Origin: Bacteroidota bacterium
GTDB taxonomy: Bacteria > Bacteroidota > Bacteroidia > Chitinophagales > Chitinophagaceae
Reading direction: 5' to 3'
Assembly: GCA_020161435.1 (NCBI GenBank)
Contig: JAIUNV010000003.1
Span: 452,567 to 516,566, forward strand
Length of the DNA stretch: 64,000 nt
The translations under genes and the position numbers were made by a program. The notes below the pieces were generated by a model. That model was given only the letters and a program-made list of their open reading frames with translations, was not told where the DNA came from and did not search any database. Below are positions 45,800 to 53,832 of this stretch, in pieces. Position 1 is the stretch's first letter. Every line of letters begins with the position of its first letter.

Positions 45800-46960
45800 T
45801 TGAAAAAATCAATAATATCTCTGGTTCTCTCTTTGAATTTTGCTATCTGCATTTCACAACCATTAGATTATATCATTGAGGGTTATGTAAGCAATGTAGA
45901 TTCTGGAATGATTTACATAGTGCCGGTGATAAATGAAGCAAAATATTACGGCCCTAATAGCATGAAAGATTCTGCAATAATAAAAGATGGATTATTCAAG
46001 TTTAGAAGAATACATAACAATAATAATACATATGCTTACAGGTTGTATATTCAAAGTAATATTTCCAGTGGGTCTACAGATTTTGTTTTCATTAATGGAG
46101 AGAATGTTTTTATAGAAATCGACTCGATTGATGAACACATTTCTCCAAAAATTGCTAACTCTACATATCAAAATGAAATAAAATATGAATACAATGATTT
46201 CTTTGAAAAATTTATTGTAGATGTAAATAGATATTTCGAATACGAAGAAGGCATTTACAATAAGTTTGATGGCAATATACCTAAAGAAATTGTTCTTGAA
46301 TTTGAAGCAAAGCAAAAGCTGATATCGCATCAGTCAGACTCATTATTTCAATTGTATGCAGAATTACATCCAAACTCTCATGTAACCTTATGGAAAATGA
46401 TTGAGAGACTCAAGAATATTGGGCATAACAGTTCTTACAGAAGCATTTTCAATAAGTTCCCTGTTGAAATTCGAAATTCACAAATAGGATTGATCTTTTT
46501 ACAAGATCTATATGCAAGTGAATTGCTTAGCATTAATTCGGTTTTTCCAGAACTTCAATTTCAAAATATACAGGAAGAAATTACAGTTATAGATAAATCT
46601 AAACTAGGGAGTTCATTTACCTTGGTTGACTTTTGGTTTACAGATTGTATACCTTGTAGAAAGCAGTTTCCAGAACTTAAGCGCTTATTCAAAATATACA
46701 GACAATATGGTTTTCAAATCATCGGAATTTCTATTGATGAAGAATCCAAAATTGACACTTGGCGCAATTTAATTCAGAAAGAGTCTCTCAATTGGCTACA
46801 CTTATTGGATAAAAGCGGTAAGACTACAACAAAGCTTGCAATCAACTCTTTCCCTACGAACTTCTTGCTAAACAGTGATGGAGTGATACTTAAAAAAAAT
46901 ATTACTATTTCGGACTTAGCAACATTACTGTTAGAGAGTTATAAAAAAATAGGCAAATGA
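45800..46960 (+). CDS. TlpA-like exported thioredoxin, cassette 3
   Basis: A 386-residue protein with signal peptide MKKSIISLVLSLNFAICISQ, a beta-rich N-terminal domain and a C-terminal thioredoxin domain with FTDCIPCRKQFPEL (about 275-290). The CIPC dipeptide is unlike the other cassettes, and the usual Trp before the first Cys is replaced (FTDC), so the redox potential may differ. The start codon appears to be TTG at 45800, because it begins the signal peptide. The gene is AT-rich like its neighbour. Confidence 0.82.
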   Translation: MKKSIISLVLSLNFAICISQPLDYIIEGYVSNVDSGMIYIVPVINEAKYYGPNSMKDSAIIKDGLFKFRRIHNNNNTYAYRLYIQSNISSGSTDFVFINGENVFIEIDSIDEHISPKIANSTYQNEIKYEYNDFFEKFIVDVNRYFEYEEGIYNKFDGNIPKEIVLEFEAKQKLISHQSDSLFQLYAELHPNSHVTLWKMIERLKNIGHNSSYRSIFNKFPVEIRNSQIGLIFLQDLYASELLSINSVFPELQFQNIQEEITVIDKSKLGSSFTLVDFWFTDCIPCRKQFPELKRLFKIYRQYGFQIIGISIDEESKIDTWRNLIQKESLNWLHLLDKSGKTTTKLAINSFPTNFLLNSDGVILKKNITISDLATLLLESYKKIGK

Positions 46961-47059
46961 TTGCTTTAAAGCTATTATCAAAAAAAAGCCTGTGCACGAC
47001 TATTAAGTCCAGTCATTTCATAATTCGAATGTTAGCTCTCAATAGTAATTATTCATCCC

Positions 47060-49273
47060 ATGCCCTTCCCCCTCTACCGCCAGCTCGATGCCATGGATTG
47101 TGGCCCTACCTGCCTGCGCATGGTGGCGCAGCACTATGGGCGTAGTGTAAGCTTAGAGTACCTGCGTAGCAAAACGGAGTATGGCAAGCTGGGTGCCAGC
47201 CTACTGGGCTTGGCCAATGCGGCAGAGGCGTTGGGCTTTCATGCAGTGGGGGCCAAGCTTACCCTGGAGCAGTTACTGCAAGAGGCGCCACTGCCCGCCA
47301 TCTTGCATTGGGATCAGCAGCATTTTGTAGTGCTTACACCGGCCACCAAAAAGGGGCAGGTGCAAATAGCCGATCCGGCCAAGGGGCTGCTGTGGCTTAG
47401 CCATGCACAACTGCAGCAGCACTGGCTCAGCACCCAAGAGGGCATGGAGGCCAAAGGCATTGCCCTGCTGCTGGAGGCTACACCCGCCTTGCATACCCAG
47501 CAAGAAGATGATGCTGCGGAGGAGCAAGCCGCCCCCAAGGTATTTGGCTGGTGGCACATGGTGCAGCAGTTGGGCAGGTACCGCCGCTACCTGCTGCAAG
47601 TGGGGCTGGGCCTGCTATTGGGCAGCCTGTTGCAGCTCATCTTTCCTTTTCTTACCCAAAGCCTGGTAGATACGGGCATCAACACCCGCAACCTCCATTT
47701 TATCCAAATTATTTTAGCGGCACAGCTTATGCTGCTGCTCAGCCAAACACTGGTAGAGTTCATCCGCAGCCGCATACTGCTGCATGTAAGCACACGGGTA
47801 AACCTGCAATTGCTGAGTGCTTTTTGGGCCAAGCTGCTGCGCCTGCCCATTCATTTTTTCGATACCAAGCACCCCGGCGATATTTTGCAACGCCTCAGCG
47901 ATCAGCAGCGGATTGAGCAGTTTCTCACCGGCGCTGCACTCAGTACCCTGTTTAGCCTTTTTAATTTGCTGGTGTTTTCGGTAGTGCTGCTGCAATACAA
48001 CGCTCAAATATTTATGATTTTTGCCGCAGGCAGTTTATTGTACTTTTTATGGATTCGCTTGTTTTTGCGTTTTCGGCGCCGGCTCGATTATCAGCGCTTT
48101 GCCATTATGGCCCGTGAAAGCAATGCCAGCATGCAATTGGTGTATGGGGTGCAGGAGATAAAGCTGAACAACGCCGAGCACAGTTTCCGCTGGAAATGGG
48201 AGGGCTTGCAGGCGGCGGTATTCCGGCTCAATTTCAAAAGCCTGTCGCTCAACCAGTATCAGCAGTTTGGTGCCTTGTTTATCAATCAGGGTAAAAACAT
48301 CCTCATCACTTTTTTGGTGGCGCAGCAGGTGGTGGAGGGCAAGCTAAGCTTGGGGGTAATGCTGGCGGTGCAGTACATTATTGGTCAGCTCAACGCTCCC
48401 ATTGAGCAGCTCATTGGCTTTACCCAGCAGGCGCAAGATGCCAGCATATCACTGGAGCGGATGAACGATATACAAGTGCTGCCCGATGAAGAACCGGCAG
48501 CGAAGCAATTTCAACACCGGCTACCGCAGGAGTACAGCATCCACATCAACAATCTCAGTTTTACCTATCCCGGGGCGGGCAATGAGCCGGTGCTACGCCA
48601 GCTATCGCTTACCATACCGGCACAGCAAACCACCGCCATAGTAGGCATGAGTGGCAGCGGCAAAACCACCCTGCTCAAGCTACTGCTTCGCTTTTATGAA
48701 ACGTACAGCGGCAGCATTACCATTGGCGCTACCGCTTTTAGCAGCATTAGCCCAAGGTATTGGCGCAGCCGCTGCGGGGTAGTCATGCAGGATAGCTATG
48801 TATTCAACGATACCATTCTCAAAAACATAACCGTAACCGAAGAACCGGTAGATATGGAACGGGTGTTGGAAGCCTGCAGAATAGCCAACATACTCGACTA
48901 CATAGAAGCCTTGCCACTTGGCTTTTATACCAAGCTGGGGGTCGAAGGGGTAGGCATGAGCGGCGGCCAGCGGCAACGCTTGGCGCTGGCAAGAGCGGTG
49001 TACAAGCAGCCGCAATTTATTTTTTTAGATGAAGCCACCAACTCGCTGGATGCCAACAATGAAAAAGTAATTGTAGAAAACCTGCAACGGTTTTTTGCCC
49101 ACAAGACGGTGCTGGTAGTAGCGCATAGGCTGAGCACGGTGAGGCATGCCCATAAAATAGTGGTGATGCACAACGGAGCCATAGCCGAAGAAGGCACTCA
49201 TGAAAGCCTCGTAAGCCTTCGGGGCCGATATTATGAACTGGTAAAAAACCAATTAGAACTTGGCAACGAATAA
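47060..49273 (+). CDS. Peptidase-containing ABC exporter (C39 protease)
   Basis: A 737-residue protein with an N-terminal C39 peptidase (1-135), a membrane domain (about 170-460) and an ATPase domain. The catalytic triad is visible: Cys14 (MDCGPTC), His88 (QQHFVVL) and Asp105 (ADPAKG). The ATPase has Walker A VGMSGSGKTTL, signature MSGGQRQR and Walker B FIFLDEATNSLD. Such exporters cleave leaders after Gly-Gly or related pairs and carry the core across the inner membrane. This is the natural processing and export protein for the four precursors. It overlaps the HlyD gene. Confidence 0.94.
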   Translation: MPFPLYRQLDAMDCGPTCLRMVAQHYGRSVSLEYLRSKTEYGKLGASLLGLANAAEALGFHAVGAKLTLEQLLQEAPLPAILHWDQQHFVVLTPATKKGQVQIADPAKGLLWLSHAQLQQHWLSTQEGMEAKGIALLLEATPALHTQQEDDAAEEQAAPKVFGWWHMVQQLGRYRRYLLQVGLGLLLGSLLQLIFPFLTQSLVDTGINTRNLHFIQIILAAQLMLLLSQTLVEFIRSRILLHVSTRVNLQLLSAFWAKLLRLPIHFFDTKHPGDILQRLSDQQRIEQFLTGAALSTLFSLFNLLVFSVVLLQYNAQIFMIFAAGSLLYFLWIRLFLRFRRRLDYQRFAIMARESNASMQLVYGVQEIKLNNAEHSFRWKWEGLQAAVFRLNFKSLSLNQYQQFGALFINQGKNILITFLVAQQVVEGKLSLGVMLAVQYIIGQLNAPIEQLIGFTQQAQDASISLERMNDIQVLPDEEPAAKQFQHRLPQEYSIHINNLSFTYPGAGNEPVLRQLSLTIPAQQTTAIVGMSGSGKTTLLKLLLRFYETYSGSITIGATAFSSISPRYWRSRCGVVMQDSYVFNDTILKNITVTEEPVDMERVLEACRIANILDYIEALPLGFYTKLGVEGVGMSGGQRQRLALARAVYKQPQFIFLDEATNSLDANNEKVIVENLQRFFAHKTVLVVAHRLSTVRHAHKIVVMHNGAIAEEGTHESLVSLRGRYYELVKNQLELGNE

Positions 49274-50600
49274 CCACGATACAGAAAGTCCGTTACAAGC
49301 CGCCCCGGCCGTGCATACCACACCGGCGATGGAAGATTCTTTTACGGCCTTGCTGAGCCACCGGCCACCGTGGTTGGTACGCTGGGGTATCGTGTTGTTT
49401 GGGGCATTGCTGGGCTTACTACTGGCCGCAACCTGGTTCATTCACTATCCCGACAGGGTGCAGGCTACGGGTACGCTTATGGCTACCCATTTGCCGCAAG
49501 AGCTGGTGGTGCGTACCGATGGCCGCCTGCAGCACCTGTTTGTGTCCGAAGGCGATAGTGTGCCACAAGGCCGGCTGATAGCTGTCATGCAAAGCACTGC
49601 AAATTATGAGCACCTGTTGCGGTTGCAGCAAATGACGGATAGCCTGCACCATGAAATGGCCAATGCCAACCCTACAGCAGCGCTGCATTGGTACCATCAA
49701 TTCCAAGAAATAGCGGGCAGCTTTCGCATGGGTGAAGTGCAGGCCGATTTTCAACAACTGATGGCTGCGTTACAAACCTTTACACAATACATGCAGCAGG
49801 GGTACTATCAGCAAAAAATGCAGATGCTTCGGCAAGACATTGCTTTTTTACAAGCACAGCAAAAAATACTGCAACAGCAGCAGCAACTTACCCAACAAGA
49901 TATTGCCCTGGCAGCCGACAATTTTGCTGCCAGCAACAAATTGGCCAACCAGCAGGTAATAGCGCCGGTGGAGTTTCGCAACGAGCAGAGCAAATGGGTA
50001 AACAAACAACTGCAAGGCCCACAAGTTTCGGCAGCACTGCTCAACAACAACATGCAGGCCCACGATAAGCAAAAAGAAATAGCCCAACTGAACAACGAGA
50101 TAGCCCAACAAACAGAAATTTTCAAACAGGCACTGCAGCAGTGGCAGGCTAAGCTGGCCGCATGGCAGCAGCAATACCTGATAGTGGCCCCCTGTAATGG
50201 GCGGCTGTCGCTGAACGGCTTTTTGCAAGCAGGTGCCAACATGCAGCGTGGCCAATCCATTGGGAGTGTAGTGCCGCCCAATGCGGGCTATTACGTAGCG
50301 GTCACGCTTTCGCAATACAACTTTGGCAAGCTAAAAATTGGTCAACAGGCAAGGCTGCGTTTTACCGCCTACCCGTATGAAGAATTTGGTACTGTAGCTG
50401 CCCAACTTACCGGCATTAAAACCCTGCCCACCGATAGTGGCTATATGGGCAAATTAATGCTGCCCAATGGCCTTGTTACGGATAAGCATATTGCCCTCAG
50501 CTACCGGCATGGCCTGCAAGCGCAGGTAGACATTGTAACCGATAACAGGCGCCTGCTTCAGCGGCTGCTGGATGGCATTGATAAAGCAGTACGGAGATAA
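49260..50600 (+). CDS. HlyD-family secretion adaptor
   Basis: A 446-residue adaptor with an N-terminal cytoplasmic stretch, one membrane helix (WGIVLFGALLGLLLAATWFIH, about 42-62), a coiled-coil region rich in Gln (about 120-300), and a beta-barrel end. It would link the ABC exporter to an outer-membrane channel, none of which is nearby. A TTG start at 49260 overlaps the exporter stop by 14 bases; ATG 49329 is an alternative. Confidence 0.88.
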   Translation: MATNNHDTESPLQAAPAVHTTPAMEDSFTALLSHRPPWLVRWGIVLFGALLGLLLAATWFIHYPDRVQATGTLMATHLPQELVVRTDGRLQHLFVSEGDSVPQGRLIAVMQSTANYEHLLRLQQMTDSLHHEMANANPTAALHWYHQFQEIAGSFRMGEVQADFQQLMAALQTFTQYMQQGYYQQKMQMLRQDIAFLQAQQKILQQQQQLTQQDIALAADNFAASNKLANQQVIAPVEFRNEQSKWVNKQLQGPQVSAALLNNNMQAHDKQKEIAQLNNEIAQQTEIFKQALQQWQAKLAAWQQQYLIVAPCNGRLSLNGFLQAGANMQRGQSIGSVVPPNAGYYVAVTLSQYNFGKLKIGQQARLRFTAYPYEEFGTVAAQLTGIKTLPTDSGYMGKLMLPNGLVTDKHIALSYRHGLQAQVDIVTDNRRLLQRLLDGIDKAVRR

Positions 50601-50768
50601 CTCATTTGTTATGTGCTAAAAATATCCTCATGCATCTTGCTCTCTGTAAAGTATTGCTGTCTTCATCCCTCATAGCAGACGTACAAATATGCATTGTAAC
50701 ACTTTGCACTCATCACTTTATTGAACAAATGAAAGCGACTATCAGAAGCATCTACAAAACAACCTTTC
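50601..50768. other. Gap after the HlyD gene
   Basis: No gene seen; AT-rich. It leads into the second copy of the long direct repeat. Confidence 0.5.
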
Positions 50769-50782
50769 ACAACACAACTGCA

Positions 50783-50819
50783 TGTACATTACCTACACTT
50801 AAGGTGTAGGTAATGTACA
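50783..50819. promoter_or_regulatory. 16-bp-arm palindrome upstream of precursor 4
   Basis: Identical to the palindrome at 39520-39556. Confidence 0.6.
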
Positions 50820-50972
50820 GTTTACATGCCCGCTCCGGTTATGATGAATGATTTTTTATATCGACATTTAACCAACGCATCCATAGCACCAATCTGCAAC
50901 CGTTAGCAACGTATTGCAGTGTTTGATAGCATGGTCTTCCATTTTCTGCAGGAGTAGTGCCCTGTGGAAAAA

Positions 50973-51019
50973 GCCCGGGAAGCACTCATTTGCAATGCAT
51001 GGCAAATGCCCGGCGGCCC
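50973..51019 (+). promoter_or_regulatory. Conserved 5' leader RNA element, copy 3
   Basis: Outer stem CCGGG (50975-50979) with CCCGG (51009-51013); inner stem CATTTGC (50987-50993) with GCAAATG (51002-51008). Same fold as the copies before precursors 1 and 2. Confidence 0.65.
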
Positions 51020-51088
51020 AGCACCCTGTATGGCCAAAAACTAACGGGGTAAACACCTATTTTAAAACCGTTTAAATTGGCAAAAACC

Positions 51089-51280
51089 ATGGAAACAAAA
51101 AAAATGAGCCTCGCTACTGTAGCAGGCAAACTCAGCCGGGCTGAGATGAAAAATGTAATGGCGGGAAATGACTCATCTCTTGAGCCTGGTGATGGCAAAT
51201 GCGTTGAAGATGGAAAAGATTGCCCCGTTTTTGGAAAATGCTGTAACGAGTGTAAAGCAACTTTCAAGTGTGGTAAATAA
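51089..51280 (+). CDS. Cys-rich peptide precursor 4
   Basis: A 63-residue precursor with the same leader as precursors 1 and 2. The 37-residue core has Cys at 38, 45, 51, 52, 55 and 61, including an adjacent pair. ATG 51089 aligns with the starts of the other precursors; an in-frame TTG at 51077 is ignored. A hairpin and a thioredoxin gene follow. Confidence 0.82.
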   Translation: METKKMSLATVAGKLSRAEMKNVMAGNDSSLEPGDGKCVEDGKDCPVFGKCCNECKATFKCGK

Positions 51281-51305
51281 CATCCACAATTGTTCCCGAC
51301 ACTAA

Positions 51306-51337
51306 TAGCAATGATCAGCCTATGCTGGTCATTGCTA
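51306..51337 (+). terminator. Hairpin between precursor 4 and its thioredoxin gene
   Basis: 14-bp arms TAGCAATGATCAGC / GCTGGTCATTGCTA (one G-U) with a four-base loop, 25 bases after the precursor stop. Confidence 0.6.
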
Positions 51338-51369
51338 ATTATAATTCATCAATACGCTATTCACAGCAA

Positions 51370-52548
51370 ATGCGAACACTAATCAATCATTGCATTTATT
51401 GTATTTTCCTTTTTTTATCTCTTTCAACGGGGGCGCAATCGGGCACATTTTATGCTCAAATATCAGGTAGTTTTTCAGGCCTTGATAGTGGAACTGTTCA
51501 AATTTTATCGGAAGATGCTGATGACACTTTATGTCAATCTGTAATACTTGCAGGGCATTTTAAAATTCAACATCAGTTTGCTACAGCCAAGCAATATTTG
51601 TGGCGGATAACACCCGGTAACTGGCATTTTAAAGCATTTGTAGAACCAGGCAATAGCACATTACATATAGATACAACCGGTGCAAAAAGAAACGGTAAAG
51701 GTGTAAATGACCCCAATGCTTGGGCACTTATTTGGCAGGTGGAGCAAAGCGGCACACCTATGGCAACTGACTATAGCAGATACCTGCAACAAACCCGGCA
51801 GCAATGGTTTAGGGAACAATTGCTAAAGGCAATGGCTCAACAAGACATAGCAGTAAATAAAAAAAACTACACCCGGTTGATAGATTCTCTACAAAAAGAA
51901 GCCCAACAAACTCAACTTCTTTGGATAGAGCAATTTATGACAACCAAACCTGACGTACCATCAGCGTCCTTTATCATCTTACAATACATCATGCAAGCAA
52001 TCCAACCCGATTGGACTGTTTGCAACCGTTGGTTCCATCAATTGAAAGTTGATGAAACGCCAACATATTATTACCAACAATTGAAAGAAAAATTGCTGGC
52101 GCAGCACAATCAATCAGCTGGTGCAATGATGCCTGATCTCCGTTTACGCCAAGCAAATCATCAACCATTCTCTTTTAGTTCACTACAAGGCCAATACGTA
52201 TTATTGGATTTTTGGGCCAGTTGGTGTGAACCATGTAGAAAAGAAATTCCTGCCTGGAAAAAAATCTATGAAAAATACCGGCCTCAAGGTTTAGAGATAG
52301 TGGGTATATCAGGCGACAGATATGATAAGGACTGGCGAAAGGCTTTAGCCAAAGAAAAAATGCCTTGGATACAACTGATAGACTCCTTCCCTTCAAAAAA
52401 TCAAAGCGCCATGCTGTCTGATTATTTTGGTATTCGGCTCATTCCTCATTACATTTTACTTGATAAAACCGGTAAAGTTCTGTTGTCCACTGATGATCCC
52501 GCTCTAATCAGACAAAACATTACTCAACTCATAGAGAAAAAGGATTGA
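51370..52548 (+). CDS. TlpA-like exported thioredoxin, cassette 4
   Basis: A 392-residue protein with a signal peptide (about 1-23), a DUF4369-like domain and a thioredoxin domain with WASWCEPC (around residue 285). The motif differs from the other three cassettes. It follows precursor 4 and is the last intact gene of the island. ATG 51370 is preferred; 51322 gives a longer, less signal-like start. Confidence 0.84.
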   Translation: MRTLINHCIYCIFLFLSLSTGAQSGTFYAQISGSFSGLDSGTVQILSEDADDTLCQSVILAGHFKIQHQFATAKQYLWRITPGNWHFKAFVEPGNSTLHIDTTGAKRNGKGVNDPNAWALIWQVEQSGTPMATDYSRYLQQTRQQWFREQLLKAMAQQDIAVNKKNYTRLIDSLQKEAQQTQLLWIEQFMTTKPDVPSASFIILQYIMQAIQPDWTVCNRWFHQLKVDETPTYYYQQLKEKLLAQHNQSAGAMMPDLRLRQANHQPFSFSSLQGQYVLLDFWASWCEPCRKEIPAWKKIYEKYRPQGLEIVGISGDRYDKDWRKALAKEKMPWIQLIDSFPSKNQSAMLSDYFGIRLIPHYILLDKTGKVLLSTDDPALIRQNITQLIEKKD

Positions 52549-52560
52549 AGTAATCGTATC

Positions 52561-52658
52561 ATCCCATGCCCTTTCCCCCACTACCGCCAGCTCGATGCCA
52601 TGTACATACGCTATACCCCAACCTATTTTACAACGGCTACGAGCTACAACCGGAGTAA
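52561..52658 (+). pseudogene. Recombination scar joining ABC exporter start to VKOR end
   Basis: The first ~40 bases match the start of the ABC exporter gene (47056-47096: ATCCCATGCCC, CTACCGCCAGCTCGATGCCATG). The next ~55 match the end of the VKOR gene (43452-43509: ACATACG, CTATTTTACAACGGCTACGA). The junction is at a shared ATG (52600). The result is a 30-codon frame from 52566 to 52658 with no likely function. It marks the loss of a former second copy of the cluster. Confidence 0.8.
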
Positions 52659-52810
52659 GATTGGGATGTCTTCAATTAAACAATCAGTACTCCGCTATTT
52701 CGAAGATTTCGAAAAATAGAAAACGAGTGATATCTAACTGCACTTTGCCTTGTCTAATCCTTACTCAATAGTTGCCTTTACCTACTTCCTTATTCATCAT
52801 TCCCCATTCA

Positions 52811-53779
52811 TCATTCCGCCTTGTGCAGCTTGTAGCACCAGCGAAACAATTTACCTTCAAAATCGAACGGCGTGGTGGCACGGGTAATGTCTTTGATGTG
52901 TGCTGCCTTTAGCTCATCGGCCGCCAGTTGAAACCGGCGAAAATTGGTGCTGAAATACAACACGCCTCCCGGCGTAAGCGCCTGCATACATTGGTTGATG
53001 AGCCGCACATGATCCCGTTGTATGTCGAGGAAATCTTCCATGCGTTTGCTGTTGCTAAACGTAGGCGGGTCCATCACAATCAAATCAAAAGATTGCGCAG
53101 GAATGCTTTGCAAATACTGCAACACATCAGCATGAACGATCTTGTATTTGTGTTCATCAGTAAAACCGTTCAGTTGCAAATTGCGTTCGGCCCAGGCTAG
53201 GTAGGTTTTGCTGAGGTCAACGGTTTCTACATAGCTGGCGCCACCTGCAGCCGCATACACGCTAAACGAGCCGGTGTAGGCAAACAGGTTCAACACCTTT
53301 TTGCCGGCACATTGCTCCCGCACCATTTGGCGGGTCAGCCGGTGATCGAGAAACAAACCGGTATCGAGGTAATCACTGAGATTGACGATGAACTGCAATC
53401 CGTTTTCTGAAACTGCAAACCCGATAGCTATCGGGTCATGTTGCTGCGCATCTACTTTTTGGTATTGGCCCAACCGACCCGGCTTGCGTTGGCGCAGTTT
53501 CAAAAACACATTTTCTTTTTGCACACTCAGTACGCTGCAAATGGTTTCGATGCAAGCTTCCATCCAATCGTCGTGGGCTTCATCGGTCATGCCGTGGTTG
53601 CGTTTGTATTCGGCTATGTACAGGTTGTCGCCATAAAACTCTATGCACAACGGAAATTCGGGCAGGTCGTGGTCGTACACCCGGTAGCAACTCACCTGCT
53701 GCTTGCGGGCCAACTTGCCCACATGCTTGTACACCTTGCTCAGGCGGTTGATAAACATTTGTTGTTTGGCGGCATCCAT
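52811..53779 (-). CDS. RlmK-like 23S rRNA methyltransferase
   Basis: A 322-residue SAM-dependent methyltransferase. SAM motif I is VLNLFAYTGSFSVYAAAGGA (about 165-184); the catalytic-region motif is DPPTFSNSKRMEDFLD (about 240-255). It resembles the C-terminal half of RlmKL, which makes m7G2069 in 23S rRNA. The N-terminal RlmL half with its THUMP domain is missing, so this is a stand-alone form. Confidence 0.82.
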   Translation of the reverse strand: MDAAKQQMFINRLSKVYKHVGKLARKQQVSCYRVYDHDLPEFPLCIEFYGDNLYIAEYKRNHGMTDEAHDDWMEACIETICSVLSVQKENVFLKLRQRKPGRLGQYQKVDAQQHDPIAIGFAVSENGLQFIVNLSDYLDTGLFLDHRLTRQMVREQCAGKKVLNLFAYTGSFSVYAAAGGASYVETVDLSKTYLAWAERNLQLNGFTDEHKYKIVHADVLQYLQSIPAQSFDLIVMDPPTFSNSKRMEDFLDIQRDHVRLINQCMQALTPGGVLYFSTNFRRFQLAADELKAAHIKDITRATTPFDFEGKLFRWCYKLHKAE

Positions 53780-53832
53780 GTGGCAAAGATGTGGCAGCGG
53801 GTTGAATAAAAAAGAATGAGGATGGCCACAGC

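Larger units (their letters stand above)
50769..51169 (+). repeat. Long direct repeat, copy 2 (peptide cassette 4)
   Basis: Nearly identical to 39509-39912. It ends near the leader-core boundary of precursor 4. The two copies are about 11 kb apart in the same orientation, so recombination would remove the cluster between them. Confidence 0.85.

Noticed and set aside
52566-52658. 30-codon frame in the scar as a possible functional peptide
   Set aside because: It is a fusion of two gene ends, with no leader or Cys pattern.
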